A stretch of 64,000 nucleotides of DNA. Source: Rhizobiales bacterium Ga0077537. Lineage in GTDB: Bacteria; Pseudomonadota; Alphaproteobacteria; Rhizobiales; Hyphomicrobiaceae. The stretch is taken from contig LNEM01000009.1 in assembly GCA_001464955.1 (NCBI GenBank), positions 310,001-374,000 of the forward strand. The letters are read 5' to 3'. This document shows positions 36,045-47,757 of the stretch, piece by piece. Position numbers and translations under genes: made by a program. The notes beneath the pieces were generated by a model that searched no databases, was not told the DNA's origin, and saw only the letters and a program-made list of their open reading frames with translations. Numbering within the stretch: the stretch's first letter is position 1; each line of letters opens with the position of its first letter.

Positions 36045-36382
36045 CGGGCGTCCCCATGCTCTGGCGGATCGGAGACGGCCGCTGGTGCGGCGCGATTCGG
36101 TTCTACAGACATTAGGATGTCGAAATGTGGCGAGATGAGCAAAAGATCCCCGCCGTTGCCGGCCGACGTGCTGCTGCCCCGTGCGCCGACGGATCACGGC
36201 TCAGGGGGGCGGCTTGCGGCTTGTCGTGCGACGGCATAATGTCGCTGCCACAACTGACGGATGGCGATTCCCGCCGGCAGGCTCGGCCGTTGTGACCCGT
36301 GGCGCGATGTGTCCTGCGACACGTCTCAATGGGCGATCCGGAAGAGCGGCGACACATCCGTCCAACCGGGAGGACGCTCGGC
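36045..36382. other. Divergent intergenic region between slt and dapA
   Basis: This 338-base gap has no convincing gene. A GGAGGA ribosome-binding site precedes the dapA start. Frames through the region have no domain or signal peptide. The two divergent promoters should lie here, but no clear -35/-10 elements were recognised. Confidence 0.45.
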
Positions 36383-37276
36383 ATGTTCAAGGGTTCCAAT
36401 ACGGCACTCATCACGCCGATGAAGAACGGCAAGGTCGACGAGGCGGCGTTCGAGCGGCTCGTCGAGTGGCAGATCAGCGAGGGCTCGCACGGGCTCGTCC
36501 CGGTCGGCACCACCGGCGAGACGCCGACGCTCAGCCACGAGGAGCACAAGCGGGTCGTCGAACTCTGTGTGAAGGTGGCGAAGGGGCGGGTGCCGGTGAT
36601 TGCCGGCGCGGGGTCGAACTCGACCGAGGAAGCCATCGACCTGACGCGGTTCGCCAAGTCGGCCGGCGCCACGGGGGCCCTGCATTCGACGGGCTACTAC
36701 AACAAGCCGACGCAAGAGGGGCTCTACCTCCACTTCAAGGCGATCAGCGACGCCGTCGATCTGCCGATCATCGTCTACAACGTGCCGCCGCGTACGGTCG
36801 TGGACATCCTGCCGGCGACGCTGGCCCGGATCGCCGAGCTGAAGAACGTGGCCGGTGTGAAGGACGCCTCGGCCAAGGTCGAGCGCATGTCGCAGCATCG
36901 TCTCCTGATCAAGAAGCCGTTCTCGTACCTCTCCGGCGAAGATGCGACGGCGCTGGGCTTCAACGCGCATGGTGGCAATGGCTGCATCTCGGTGACGTCG
37001 AATGTGGCGCCGCGGCTCTGCGCCGATTTCCAGAACGCGTGCCTGTCGGGAAACTGGGCGCGGGCGCTGGAACTGCACGATCTGCTGATGCCGCTGCACG
37101 ACGCGCTGTTCATCGAGACCAACCCGGCGCCGGTGAAGTATGCGGCGTGGCGGCTCGGCCTTATCGAGAGCCCGGAGTGCCGACTGCCGCTGGCGCCGCT
37201 GATGGAGTCGACGAAGAAGGCCGTCGACGCCGCGCTGGCACACGCGGGACTGCTGAAGGCAAAGGCGGCGGAGTAA
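36383..37276 (+). CDS. dapA: 4-hydroxy-tetrahydrodipicolinate synthase
   Basis: The 297-residue enzyme condenses pyruvate with aspartate semialdehyde in lysine and diaminopimelate synthesis. It has the canonical [17 protein letters not shown] loop, catalytic Tyr in [12 protein letters not shown], the Schiff-base lysine in [14 protein letters not shown], and an Asn in the lysine feedback region [11 protein letters not shown]. One departure from the usual motif is [12 protein letters not shown] where TPYYNKPTQ is typical. It is the better candidate for the lysine-pathway enzyme than the homologue at 2449. It has a GGAGGA ribosome-binding site and its own terminator. Confidence 0.95.
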   Translation: MFKGSNTALITPMKNGKVDEAAFERLVEWQISEGSHGLVPVGTTGETPTLSHEEHKRVVELCVKVAKGRVPVIAGAGSNSTEEAIDLTRFAKSAGATGALHSTGYYNKPTQEGLYLHFKAISDAVDLPIIVYNVPPRTVVDILPATLARIAELKNVAGVKDASAKVERMSQHRLLIKKPFSYLSGEDATALGFNAHGGNGCISVTSNVAPRLCADFQNACLSGNWARALELHDLLMPLHDALFIETNPAPVKYAAWRLGLIESPECRLPLAPLMESTKKAVDAALAHAGLLKAKAAE

Positions 37277-37301
37277 GTCGGTCTGGTTTTCGAATGACGA
37301 T

Positions 37302-37333
37302 GGCGGCGTGGCCCGAGGCTGCGCCGCCTTTTT
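37302..37333 (+). terminator. Rho-independent terminator after dapA
   Basis: Arms GGCGGCG (37302-37308) and CGCCGCC (37322-37328) pair around a 13-base loop and are followed by five T residues. The hairpin separates dapA from the convergent MFS gene. Confidence 0.85.
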
Positions 37334-37349
37334 CATTTCGAGGATGGTC

Positions 37350-38570
37350 TCACGCGACCGGCTTGCAGCGGGTCTCGCGCATCAGGCACGTGCAGACGAA
37401 GCCGACCGCGAGGCCGACGGCCAGCACCGTGAAGGCGACGCGATAGTCGTCGGCCGCATAGACGCGGGCGCCTCCGACCAGTGTGCCCGACCACGCGCGA
37501 TCCAGAAGCCAGCCGATGAGCGGCTGGTAGACCGCCCCTGTCCCTGTGACGAACGCATTGACGACGCCGATGGCCGTGCCCGAGAGCAGCGGCGGATTGA
37601 CCTCGCGGACGGTGGCGAAGCAGACGATCTGGCCGGCGCCGCCGAAGCCCGTCAGGAACGTGAGCACGGCAACGACCTCGGCGGAGAGCGAGGGGCCATA
37701 GATCAGCGTGAGGAACGCCGGTGCGCAGATCGCGTAACCGAAAATGAACGGCAGGCGGCGCTGCTGCATGAGGCCTGAAAGCCAGCCGAAGAACGGTGCG
37801 CCGAAGCCCCACCCCGCGATCAGCAGGGACGTGATGAACGCGGCCTTGGTCGGCTCGAGACCGTGAGCGGCTTGCATGAACGGCACGCCCCAGAGACCGC
37901 CGAAGCCGAGCAGCGTGCCGTTGGTGCCGAGGCCGGCTATGGAGATCAGCCATGTCTGGCGGTTCGAGAGCACGTGGCCGAGACCGCCCAGTACGCTGCC
38001 GAGGCCGCCCGTGCCGCGCGTCTTGTCGCGGATGGTCGCAAACGCCATCACCGCGATGACGAAGCCGCCGATCGCCATCATGGCGACCGTCGGACGCCAG
38101 CCCTGGGCCTCGACCAGCACGCGGACCGGCGCCTGTCCGAGCACGCCACCGGCCATGCCGGCTGCCATCGCAAGTCCCCCCAGCATGGCGAACTGCGTCG
38201 GCGGGAACCACTGGCCCGCGACAGCGAAGGCGCCGACGAGGCTGAACGCGGCCGACGCCCCGATCAGGAAACGGCCAAGGGCCACGCCTTCGAGCGTCGG
38301 GCTCCAGGCGACGAGAAGGCAGCTCGCGCCGCAGATGGTGGCGGCGACCGTCAAGAGCCGGCGGGGGCCGAAGCGGTCGATCATCAGGCCGACCGGGATC
38401 TGCATTCCGGCGTAGCCATAGAAATAGAGCGCCGACAGGTTGCCGAGCGCGGCCCCGCCGACGGCGAAGTCGCGCATGAGTTCCTCGACCATCACGCTCG
38501 GGGAGACGCGAAGGACCCAGGCGTAGAAGAAGAACAGCGCGCCGGTGAGCCAGCCGAGCAGCGGAAGCAT
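37350..38570 (-). CDS. MFS transporter
   Basis: The 406-residue protein has twelve predicted membrane helices. The opening is WLTGALFFFYAWVLRVSPSVM, with the loop-2/3 motif GLMIDRFGPRRLL and GRFLIGASAAFSLVGAF in helix 4. The second half repeats the topology (FGWLSGLMQQRRLPFIFGYA). The pattern is that of organic-anion or sugar-phosphate-type uptake carriers in the MFS_1 group. The gene is monocistronic, facing dapA. The substrate is unknown. Confidence 0.9.
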   Translation of the reverse strand: MLPLLGWLTGALFFFYAWVLRVSPSVMVEELMRDFAVGGAALGNLSALYFYGYAGMQIPVGLMIDRFGPRRLLTVAATICGASCLLVAWSPTLEGVALGRFLIGASAAFSLVGAFAVAGQWFPPTQFAMLGGLAMAAGMAGGVLGQAPVRVLVEAQGWRPTVAMMAIGGFVIAVMAFATIRDKTRGTGGLGSVLGGLGHVLSNRQTWLISIAGLGTNGTLLGFGGLWGVPFMQAAHGLEPTKAAFITSLLIAGWGFGAPFFGWLSGLMQQRRLPFIFGYAICAPAFLTLIYGPSLSAEVVAVLTFLTGFGGAGQIVCFATVREVNPPLLSGTAIGVVNAFVTGTGAVYQPLIGWLLDRAWSGTLVGGARVYAADDYRVAFTVLAVGLAVGFVCTCLMRETRCKPVA

Positions 38571-38773
38571 GGGTGGGAGATCCTGAGGGGGGGCTTGGGT
38601 CCAGTCCAGCGTGAAGCTAGCAGGCGTTCGCGCAAAGACCAGTCCCGGAATGGCGGCTCATTGCTGGTCTGCCAAATCCTCGGGCAGTGGTCGGCGGATG
38701 GGGCGCGTCGAACGCACTTGCCCTCGACGACCGGGTGGCCGAAGCTTTTGCCCAGCATGCCAGGGAGGCTCAG

Positions 38774-39343
38774 ATGCTCAAGCTCTATTTCTCGCCGTCG
38801 ACGAGTTCGCTCGCAACCCACATCGCGCTGATCGAGGCCGGCGCGGCGTTCGAACTGGTGCCGAGGCTCCTCTCCAGGCAGGAGACGCGGTCGGCCGAAT
38901 ACCTCGCGCTCAATCCGGACGGCAAGGTGCCGGCACTCGTCACGGCGGGCGGCAACGTCCTGACCGAGGTTGCCGCGACGCTCTACTACATCGCGCGCTC
39001 GCACCCCGCGGCGGGGCTCTGGCCCGAAGGCGATCTCGAAGCCGAAGCGCAGGTGATCTCGTGGATGTCGTTCGCCGCTTCGTCGATGCACGGGTCGCGC
39101 GCCAAAGGGCCGGAGGCAGTCGCTGCAGCCTTCGACGTCGCGAACCGCAAGCTAGGATCGCGCGAGTGGGCGATCGGCCGCTTCACGATCGCCGACATCC
39201 ATCTGTTCCGTGTCTACTGGCGGTTCCGGCCCGGGATCGAGGCGCCGATCGGCACCTATCCGGCGCTCGAAGCGCATCACGACCGCATGCTCAAGCGGCC
39301 CGCCGTGCAGAAGGCGCTCGAGGCAGAGAAAGCCTACGAGTGA
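38774..39343 (+). CDS. Glutathione S-transferase family protein
   Basis: The 189-residue protein has a thioredoxin-fold N-terminus (MLKLYFSPSTSSLATHIALIEAG, with Ser in the catalytic area of a beta-class-like enzyme), YLALNPDGKVPALV with cis-Pro, and TEVAATLYYIARSHP for glutathione binding. The C-terminal domain has WAIGRFTIADIHLFRVYWRF. It is slightly short for a GST. GGGAGG lies before the ATG at 38774; upstream in-frame starts have no support. It is 128 bases before the MBL-sox operon and may be separately transcribed. Confidence 0.87.
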   Translation: MLKLYFSPSTSSLATHIALIEAGAAFELVPRLLSRQETRSAEYLALNPDGKVPALVTAGGNVLTEVAATLYYIARSHPAAGLWPEGDLEAEAQVISWMSFAASSMHGSRAKGPEAVAAAFDVANRKLGSREWAIGRFTIADIHLFRVYWRFRPGIEAPIGTYPALEAHHDRMLKRPAVQKALEAEKAYE

Positions 39344-39470
39344 GGCTTTGGGCCTGAGAAACCTTAACCGAAGTGTGAGCCTCCGCCGGCAAGCTCCAAG
39401 TTGGGGCTGGCTTGCGGGGCGGACGTTCGTCTAGGGTCGCCGCGAGCCGGAGGCAGGACGGGAGCGGGAC

Positions 39471-40226
39471 GTGCAGATCGAAGGTTGGGACATCGACATT
39501 CTGGTGCAGGGGTTTCCGGGCAAGAGTGTCTGCCATGGAGCCCTCGGCTGGAGCAGCGTCGTGCTCCTCCGGCGCGGGGGGCGGATCGCGCTCGTCGATT
39601 GCGGCACCTTCTCGATGCGCAAGCTCATCATCTCGGGGCTCGAGGCGCGTGGCCTGAAGCCGACCGACGTCACCGATCTTCTGCTCACGCATTCGCATTG
39701 GGATCACTCGGTCAACTGGACGCTCTTCAAGGATGCGCGGATCGTGCTCGGCAAGGTCGAGATGGACTGGGCGCTGGCGCAGCCCTGGGGCCTCACGGCG
39801 GTGCCTGAACTCTATGTCGAGCGGCTCGACACGTGGCCGACGCTCGTGCGGATCGGCGACGGAGACGAGGTGATGCCAGGCATCACGGCGCATATCGCGC
39901 CGGGGCATACGCCGGGCTGTCTCGTCTACCTGCTGCATGGAACGGAACGGGACGTGATCTTCACGGGCGATGCCGCGAAGAACCGGGCCGAACTCGTCTC
40001 GCGCAACACCGACATGACCTACGACGCGGCGGTGAGCCGCGCCTCGATCGAGATGATCTGGTCGCAATGGCGCCGGAAGTCCGGCACGCTGGTCGTGCCC
40101 GGGCACGATCTGCCCATGACGCAGGACGGCGGCAAGATCAGCTATCTCGGCACGCGGGAGGCTGCGATCTCGTGCTGGTATGGCGAGGACATGGAAACGA
40201 CGACGTCTTACTCGCTCACGGTCTGA
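39471..40226 (+). CDS. Metallo-beta-lactamase-fold hydrolase, first gene of the sarcosine oxidase operon
   Basis: The 251-residue protein has the MBL-fold zinc motif [13 protein letters not shown] (HxHxDH), a third His in [13 protein letters not shown], the bridging Asp in [11 protein letters not shown] and a late His in VVPGHDLPM. The group resembles N-acyl-homoserine lactonases and thioester or glyoxalase-II-like hydrolases. It starts with GTG and has GGAG upstream. Only 4 bases separate its stop from soxB, so it belongs to the sarcosine oxidase operon. A role in handling the C1 product (an S-formyl or hydroxymethyl thiol adduct) is possible but inferred. Confidence 0.87.
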   Translation: MQIEGWDIDILVQGFPGKSVCHGALGWSSVVLLRRGGRIALVDCGTFSMRKLIISGLEARGLKPTDVTDLLLTHSHWDHSVNWTLFKDARIVLGKVEMDWALAQPWGLTAVPELYVERLDTWPTLVRIGDGDEVMPGITAHIAPGHTPGCLVYLLHGTERDVIFTGDAAKNRAELVSRNTDMTYDAAVSRASIEMIWSQWRRKSGTLVVPGHDLPMTQDGGKISYLGTREAAISCWYGEDMETTTSYSLTV

Positions 40227-40230
40227 GGCG

Positions 40231-41481
40231 ATGAAGTTCTCATTCGGGACATTGCTCAAGGAGGCGCTCAGCGGCCACAGGGGATGGCCGCGGCAGTGGC
40301 GCGAGCCGGAGCCCAAGCCGGCCTACGATGTCGTCATCGTCGGGGCCGGAGGGCATGGCCTCGCGACGGCCTACTACCTCGCCAAGGAGCACGGCATCCG
40401 CAACGTCGCCGTTCTCGAGAAGGGCTGGCTCGGGGGCGGGAACACGGGGCGGAACACGACGATCATCCGCTCGAACTATCTCTGCGAGGAATCGGAAGCG
40501 CTCTACGAGCATGCCATGAAGCTGTGGGAGGGGCTTGCGATCGAGCTCAACTACAACGTCATGTACTCGCCGCGCGGCGTCATGATGCTCGCGCACAACG
40601 AGCACGACGTTCGGATCTTCAAGCGGCATGTGCATGCCAACCGTCTGGCAGGGATCGACAACGAATGGCTCGATCCGGCCGAGGCCAAGGGGTTCTGCCC
40701 GATCCTCAACATCGATTCCCGGCTCCGGCATCCGGTGCTCGGGGCGGCCTTGCAGCGGCGCGGCGGTGTTGCGCGGCACGACGCCGTCGCGTGGGGGTAT
40801 GCGCGGGGCGCGGACGCACTCGGCGTCGACATCATCCAGGGCTGCGAGGTGACCGGTATCCGGCGGGCACCCTCCGGCGAGGTGACGGGCGTCGAGACGA
40901 GCCGCGGCTTCATCGGGGCCGGCAAGATCGGCGTCGTCGCCGCAGGCCATACGTCGGTCATCATGGCGATGGCCGGCGTCCGGATGCCGCTCGAGAGTTT
41001 TCCTTTGCAGGCGCTCGTCTCGGAGCCGGTGAAGCCGGTCATGCCGTGCGTCGTCATGTCGAACACGATCCATGCGTACATGTCGCAATCGGACAAGGGC
41101 GAACTCGTCATCGGGGCGGGGACGGATGCCTATGTGTCCTATTCGCAGACGGGTGGGCTCCACGTCACGCGCCACACCATAGAGGCGATCGCGGAGCTGT
41201 TCCCGGTGACGCGGCGGCTCCGGATGCTCCGGAGCTGGGGCGGTATCGTCGACGTGACGCCCGACCGCTCGCCGATCATCGGACGGACGCCGGTGCCGGG
41301 GCTCTATGTCAACTGCGGCTGGGGCACGGGCGGCTTCAAGGCGACGCCGGGCTCGGGGCACGTGTTCGCGGCGACGCTCGCCAGGGACGAGCCCCATCCG
41401 ATCGCGGCGCCGTTCACGCTGGACCGGTTCGTCACCGGGCGGCTCATCGACGAGGCGGCTGCGGCGGCTGTTTCGCATTGA
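40231..41481 (+). CDS. soxB: Sarcosine oxidase subunit beta
   Basis: The 416-residue flavoprotein is the catalytic subunit of heterotetrameric sarcosine oxidase, which oxidises N-methylglycine to glycine and a C1 unit. The Rossmann motif is [37 protein letters not shown] contains the His expected to hold FMN covalently. The C-terminal FAD box is [41 protein letters not shown] is the usual SoxB leader. Length is standard for the family. It is translated 4 bases after the MBL gene. Confidence 0.96.
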   Translation: MKFSFGTLLKEALSGHRGWPRQWREPEPKPAYDVVIVGAGGHGLATAYYLAKEHGIRNVAVLEKGWLGGGNTGRNTTIIRSNYLCEESEALYEHAMKLWEGLAIELNYNVMYSPRGVMMLAHNEHDVRIFKRHVHANRLAGIDNEWLDPAEAKGFCPILNIDSRLRHPVLGAALQRRGGVARHDAVAWGYARGADALGVDIIQGCEVTGIRRAPSGEVTGVETSRGFIGAGKIGVVAAGHTSVIMAMAGVRMPLESFPLQALVSEPVKPVMPCVVMSNTIHAYMSQSDKGELVIGAGTDAYVSYSQTGGLHVTRHTIEAIAELFPVTRRLRMLRSWGGIVDVTPDRSPIIGRTPVPGLYVNCGWGTGGFKATPGSGHVFAATLARDEPHPIAAPFTLDRFVTGRLIDEAAAAAVSH

Positions 41482-41497
41482 GCGAGGGAGGCGACAG

Positions 41498-41971
41498 ATG
41501 ACCAAGGCGACCAAGGTGTTCCGTCCCGAGGACGTGCCCGAGAGCAATGCCACCGGCTATCCGGAGCCCTACCGGGCCATGAACATGATGCGCCATGCGC
41601 GGCGGATCGGCGAGTTCGGCGGTCTCACGAACTTCGGCGTCAATCTGGTGCGGATCGAGCCCGGCGGGCAGTCGTCGGCACGCCATGCGCATCTGAAGCA
41701 GGATGAGGTGGTGCTGATCCTCGACGGCGACATCACGCTCGAGACGAACGAGGGCGAGCAAATCGTGACGCCCGGGACCTACATCACGTTTCCGGCCGGC
41801 ACGGGCGACGCGCACCGGTTCGTCAACAAGACCGAGAAGGACGTCGTGTTTCTCGTCGTCGGGGACAAGACGCGGGAGGACGTCGTCACCTACCCTGACA
41901 TCGACATGCACGGGGTCGGGGGTGCGGACGGCATCTTCCGCTATTACCGCAAGGACGGCACGCTCTACTGA
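41498..41971 (+). CDS. Cupin-domain protein inserted in the sox operon
   Basis: The 157-residue protein has a cupin barrel: VRIEPGGQSSARHAHLKQDEVVLIL with two His and a Glu as metal ligands, then PGTYITFPAGTGDAHRFVNKTEKD with a further His. It sits between soxB and soxD, where the classical order soxB-soxD-soxA-soxG has nothing. GGGAGG lies before the ATG. Closely similar cupins occur as small stand-alone metabolic proteins. A role in sarcosine or demethylation metabolism is inferred from position only. Confidence 0.85.
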   Translation: MTKATKVFRPEDVPESNATGYPEPYRAMNMMRHARRIGEFGGLTNFGVNLVRIEPGGQSSARHAHLKQDEVVLILDGDITLETNEGEQIVTPGTYITFPAGTGDAHRFVNKTEKDVVFLVVGDKTREDVVTYPDIDMHGVGGADGIFRYYRKDGTLY

Positions 41972-42004
41972 GGGCGGCCCAACAACAAGGAAAGTCGAAG
42001 CCCG

Positions 42005-42307
42005 ATGCTGCAGATCCGCTGTCCCTGGTGCGGGGAGGATCGACCCGAGATCGAGTTCCGCTACGCGGGTGAAGCGCATGTGGTGCGCGCGCGCCTGCCG
42101 GCGGACGAGAGCGATGCGGCGTGGGCCGAGTACCTTTATCTGCGCACCAACCCGAAGGGCTGGCACGCGGAGCGGTGGCATCATGTGCACGGCTGCGGCC
42201 GGTTCCTGAACGCCATCCGGCACACCGTGACCGACCGGATCGCCGTCACCTACAAGCCCGGCGAGCCGCGCCCCACCATTGACGACCAGCAAGGCCCGAC
42301 GCCGTGA
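42005..42307 (+). CDS. soxD: Sarcosine oxidase subunit delta
   Basis: The 100-residue zinc-binding subunit has the family opening MLQIRCPWCGEDRPEIEF, with C6 and C9, and WHHVHGCGRF with a His (about H59/H60) and C64 completing the zinc site. The delta subunit helps hold the alpha-beta interface and the NAD site. Its stop overlaps the GTG start of soxA (GTGA), indicating translational coupling. Confidence 0.95.
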   Translation: MLQIRCPWCGEDRPEIEFRYAGEAHVVRARLPADESDAAWAEYLYLRTNPKGWHAERWHHVHGCGRFLNAIRHTVTDRIAVTYKPGEPRPTIDDQQGPTP

Positions 42308-45300
42308 TCGAGGACGACAAGGGACCGGGCGGGAACCGCTTTCGAACCGCGAGCGGCGGCCGTATCGACCGTTCGCAGCCGGTGCGCTTCACGTTCGACG
42401 GACGTGCGTATCAGGGCTATGCGGGCGATACGCTCGCCTCGGCGCTGCTCGCCAACGGCGTGCATCTCGTCGGGCGGTCGTTCAAGTATCACCGTCCTCG
42501 CGGCATCGTGGCGGCCGGGCCCGAAGAGCCCAACGCGCTCGTCACGGTGCGGCGCGACTGGCGGCGGACGACGCCCAATCTGCGTGCGACGGAGGTGGAG
42601 ATCCATGACGGTCTCGATGCCGTCAGCCAGAACCGGTTTCCCTCGCTGCGGTTCGATTTCGGCGCGCTGAACGACCGGCTCTCGCCGCTCTTTCCGGCCG
42701 GCTTCTACTACAAGACCTTCATGGGGCCCGAGCGGTTCGGACGTGGTGCTTCCGGCGCATGGGCACGCATTTACGAGCCGGTGATCCGGCGCATGGCAGG
42801 GCTCGGCCGGGCGCCTGTCGACGGCGACACCGACAGCTACGCCTCGCGCCATGCGCATTGCGACGTCCTTGTTGTCGGCGCTGGGCCTGCGGGCCTCGCT
42901 GCGGCGTTGGCGGCTGCGGAGGGCGGCGCGCGCGTCATGCTCGCTGACGAGCAGGCGGAGGCCGGCGGCAGTCTTCTCGGCGCTCCCGATGTGATGATCG
43001 GCGGGGAGCCGGCGGCGGACTGGCGCGAGGGCGCGTTGGCGCGGCTGATGTCGTTCGAGACCGTGACCGTGCTGACGCGGACGACCGTGTTCGGGGCCTA
43101 TCCGGATCACCTGTTCGGCCTTGTCGAGCGGCTCACCGATCATCTCCCTGATCAGGGGCGTGGGGTGCCTCGCGAGCGGCTCTGGCAGGTCAGGGCGCGG
43201 CATGTGGTGCTCGCGACGGGGGCGCTCGAGCGGCCGCTGGTGTTTCCGGGTAACGATCGGCCGGGGGTGATGCTGGCGGGGGCGGCGGCAACCTATCTGC
43301 ACCGCTACGGCGTTCTCGTAGGGACGCGCAGCGTCGTGGTGACGACGACCGACAGCGGGTATCGCATTGCGGCCGACCTCGCGGAACATGGGGTCCGGAT
43401 CGAGGCCATCGCCGATCTGCGTGGCCGCGCCGGGGAGGCAGCCGAGGCGGCGGCGCGGGCGGCCGGCATTCCGATCCACGGAGGCGTGTCGGTACTCGGG
43501 ACCGGCGGACGGCTTCGCGTTTCCAGCATCAGGCTGGCGCTGCGTGACGGACGGCGCGAGCGGCTCGAGGCCGACAGCGTGCTGATGTCCGGCGGCCGTT
43601 CGCCGACCCTGCATCTTTTCTCGCAGCTTCGCGGACGGCTCGTGTGGGACGCGAGACATCATGCGTTTCTCGCCCAGGATCCGCTCGGGGGCGTATCGCT
43701 GGCGGGGGCTGCGACGGGGCTCGTCGAGGCGCCCGTGGACGATGCGTTCGAGAGCGGCACGGCAGCCGGCGTGCAAGCCCTCGCGGCGCTGGGCATGAGC
43801 GGCGTGGGGACCGTCGCGCTCGGTGCGTCGATGCAGTCACTCCCACCCGCTGATTCCGTCGTGCCGGTGGCGCCGGTGGCGCGGCATCTCGAGGCGGCTT
43901 CGTTCATCGACTTCCAGAACGACGTGACGGCGAAGGATCTCCGGCTCGCGGCGCAGGAAGGCTTCCGCTCGATCGAGCACATCAAGCGCTACACCACGAC
44001 GGGCATGGCGACCGACCAGGGCAAGACGAGCAACGTCAATGCGCTGAGCCATGTCTCGGGTGTGCTCGGCCGGCCCGTCGGCGACATCGGGCACACGACG
44101 TTCCGCGCGCCCTACACGCCGGTGACGTTCGGTGCGCTCGCCGCCGAGTGCCGGGGCACGCTGTTCGATCCGGTCCGCCTGACGCCGATCGATCCGGCGG
44201 CGCGGGAGCGGGGCGCGATCTTCGAGGCCGTCGGGCCATGGCAGCGGGCGCGCTATTTCCCGAAGCCGGGCGAGACGATGCATCAGGCGGTGGCGCGGGA
44301 ATGCCTCGCCGTGCGCACCTCGGTCGGCGTGTTCGACGCCTCGACGCTCGGCAAGATCGAGGTCGTCGGTCCGGATGCGGCGACATTCCTCGATCGCATG
44401 TATGTGAACGCCATCGCGTCGTTGCCCGTCGGCCGGAGCCGCTATGCGATCCTGCTCAACGAGGCGGGCTTCGTGATCGACGACGGGATCGTGTCGCGGC
44501 TCTCCGACGTCAGGTTCCACGTCACGACGACGACGACGGGCGCGGCGCGGGTGCTTGCGCACATGGAGGACTATCTCCAGACCGAGTTCCCGGAGCTGCG
44601 CTGCTGGCTGACGTCGGTGACCGAGCAATGGGCCGTTGTGGCGGTGCAGGGACCGCGGGCGCGCGCAGTGCTGGCGCCGCTCGTCGAGGACGTCGATCTG
44701 GCGCCGGACGTTCTCGTCCACATGGCGCAGACCGAGGGTCGGGTGCTGGGTGTCCCGGCCCGGGTGTTCCGCGTCAGTTTCACGGGCGAACTCGGCTACG
44801 AGATCAACGTTCCCGCCGGCTACGGGCGTGCGGTGTGGTCGGCGTTGCTCTCCGCCGCGGAACGGGTGGGCGGCACGGCCTATGGGACCGAGGCGATGCA
44901 TGTTCTCAGGGCCGAGAAGGGCTACATCATCGTCGGGCAGGACAGCGACGGCACGTTGACGCCGCGCGATCTGGGGCTGCCGGTCGGTGAGCGGAAAGCG
45001 GACTTCGTTGGCAAGCGCTCTCTCTCGCGGTCCGACATGCTGGTCACGGACCGGCCGCAACTCGTCGGGCTCGAGACGGAGGATGGCCGCGTCGTGCTCG
45101 AAGAAGGGGCGCAGATCACGCGGGATTCCGCGCCGGCCGTCGGCACGCATGCTGTCGGGCACGTGACGTCGGCCTACCATAGCGCCGTGCTCGGCCGTTC
45201 GATCGCGCTTGCGGTCATCGAAGGCGGTCGCGCGCACCTCGGCGAGACGTTCCATGTGCCGATGCCGAGCGGCGTGATCCGGGTGAAGGTGGTGTCGCCC

Positions 45301-45339
45301 GCGTTCTACGATCCGAAAGGCGGACGCCTCCATGGCTGA
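42304..45339 (+). CDS. soxA: Sarcosine oxidase subunit alpha
   Basis: The 1011-residue subunit is full length. Its N-terminus has a ferredoxin-like fold (RFTFDGRAYQGYAGDTLASALL, then GRSFKYHRPRGIVAAGPEEP). A disulfide-oxidoreductase domain binding NAD follows (CDVLVVGAGPAGLAAALAAA, HVVLATGALERPLVFPGND). A middle region has FIDFQNDVTAKDL, and C-terminal GCV_T-type folate-binding domains carry GVFDASTLGKIEVVG and SFTGELGYEINVPAG. These bind tetrahydrofolate and accept the methylene group. It starts with GTG overlapping soxD and overlaps soxG by 8 bases. Confidence 0.96.
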   Translation: MIEDDKGPGGNRFRTASGGRIDRSQPVRFTFDGRAYQGYAGDTLASALLANGVHLVGRSFKYHRPRGIVAAGPEEPNALVTVRRDWRRTTPNLRATEVEIHDGLDAVSQNRFPSLRFDFGALNDRLSPLFPAGFYYKTFMGPERFGRGASGAWARIYEPVIRRMAGLGRAPVDGDTDSYASRHAHCDVLVVGAGPAGLAAALAAAEGGARVMLADEQAEAGGSLLGAPDVMIGGEPAADWREGALARLMSFETVTVLTRTTVFGAYPDHLFGLVERLTDHLPDQGRGVPRERLWQVRARHVVLATGALERPLVFPGNDRPGVMLAGAAATYLHRYGVLVGTRSVVVTTTDSGYRIAADLAEHGVRIEAIADLRGRAGEAAEAAARAAGIPIHGGVSVLGTGGRLRVSSIRLALRDGRRERLEADSVLMSGGRSPTLHLFSQLRGRLVWDARHHAFLAQDPLGGVSLAGAATGLVEAPVDDAFESGTAAGVQALAALGMSGVGTVALGASMQSLPPADSVVPVAPVARHLEAASFIDFQNDVTAKDLRLAAQEGFRSIEHIKRYTTTGMATDQGKTSNVNALSHVSGVLGRPVGDIGHTTFRAPYTPVTFGALAAECRGTLFDPVRLTPIDPAARERGAIFEAVGPWQRARYFPKPGETMHQAVARECLAVRTSVGVFDASTLGKIEVVGPDAATFLDRMYVNAIASLPVGRSRYAILLNEAGFVIDDGIVSRLSDVRFHVTTTTTGAARVLAHMEDYLQTEFPELRCWLTSVTEQWAVVAVQGPRARAVLAPLVEDVDLAPDVLVHMAQTEGRVLGVPARVFRVSFTGELGYEINVPAGYGRAVWSALLSAAERVGGTAYGTEAMHVLRAEKGYIIVGQDSDGTLTPRDLGLPVGERKADFVGKRSLSRSDMLVTDRPQLVGLETEDGRVVLEEGAQITRDSAPAVGTHAVGHVTSAYHSAVLGRSIALAVIEGGRAHLGETFHVPMPSGVIRVKVVSPAFYDPKGGRLHG

Positions 45340-45925
45340 AGAGATGGCGGACATGCCCGAGCCCGAACGCGCGCTGGCCGGCATCGCGGCGGGCGTCGCG
45401 AGCGTGGCGCTCATCGAGAACGGGCCCGCTGCGGCGCGGATCGTGCTCCGGTGCCGGCCTGACGTCGCCTCGCTGCTCGGGGCGGCGTCGGGGCTCGATC
45501 TCGGTGGACGGATCAATACGGCGCGGCTGGCGCCGGGGTGCGCTGTCCTGAAACTCGGACCCGACGAATGGCTCCTCATCGCGGAGCCGGAGGCCGATCC
45601 CTGGCTCGGCGCGCGTCTCGGGGCGGCGGCGGGCGCGGGTGCGGTTTCGATCGTGGACGTGAGCCACGCGCGCGGCAGTCTCGTCGTCGCCGGGCCTTCG
45701 GTCGAGGCGGTGCTCGCGGCCGGCATCGCGCTGCCGTTGACGATCGACCGGTTTCCGGTGGACCGCGCGACGCGGACGCTGCTCGGCAAGTCGGAGGTGG
45801 TCCTCTGGCGGCGCGCGCCGGATCGGTTCCACGTCGAGGTCGGGCGGAGTTTCTTGCCCTACGTGGCGGAATTCCTGTCGCTTGCCATCGCGCACGAAGC
45901 CGCGATCGCGGCGCTGCCCCGGTAG
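45332..45925 (+). CDS. soxG: Sarcosine oxidase subunit gamma
   Basis: The 197-residue subunit has the usual pattern of a degenerate GcvT-like fold: LRCRPDVASLLGAASGLDL, CAVLKLGPDEWLLIAEP, SIVDVSHARGSLVVAGPS and FLPYVAEFLSLA. Its exact role in the tetramer is structural. The start overlaps the end of soxA. It is the last gene of the operon; no obvious terminator was seen before the TetR gene. Confidence 0.93.
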   Translation: MAEEMADMPEPERALAGIAAGVASVALIENGPAAARIVLRCRPDVASLLGAASGLDLGGRINTARLAPGCAVLKLGPDEWLLIAEPEADPWLGARLGAAAGAGAVSIVDVSHARGSLVVAGPSVEAVLAAGIALPLTIDRFPVDRATRTLLGKSEVVLWRRAPDRFHVEVGRSFLPYVAEFLSLAIAHEAAIAALPR

Positions 45926-45995
45926 GCAGCGGCGACTGCTCCTGCATTTTTCGGCTTGCCAATCGTGAAGGCGACGCAGTACGACATGCGCCGTA

Positions 45996-46013
45996 ACGTA
46001 CGGTACGGTACGT
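45996..46013. promoter_or_regulatory. Putative TetR operator
   Basis: ACGTACGGTACGGTACGT is almost perfectly symmetric (two mismatches out of 18) and contains three GTAC units. It lies 28 bases before the GTG of the TetR gene, a typical autoregulatory position. It may also affect readthrough from soxG. Confidence 0.5.
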
Positions 46014-46040
46014 GGTTGGTCGGCGTTCAAGGGTTGCATC

Positions 46041-47757
<1,717 letters not shown>

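Noticed and set aside
43837-45789. Reverse open frame of 650 codons opposite soxA and soxG
   Set aside because: It is antisense to genes of certain identity in an overlapping operon.
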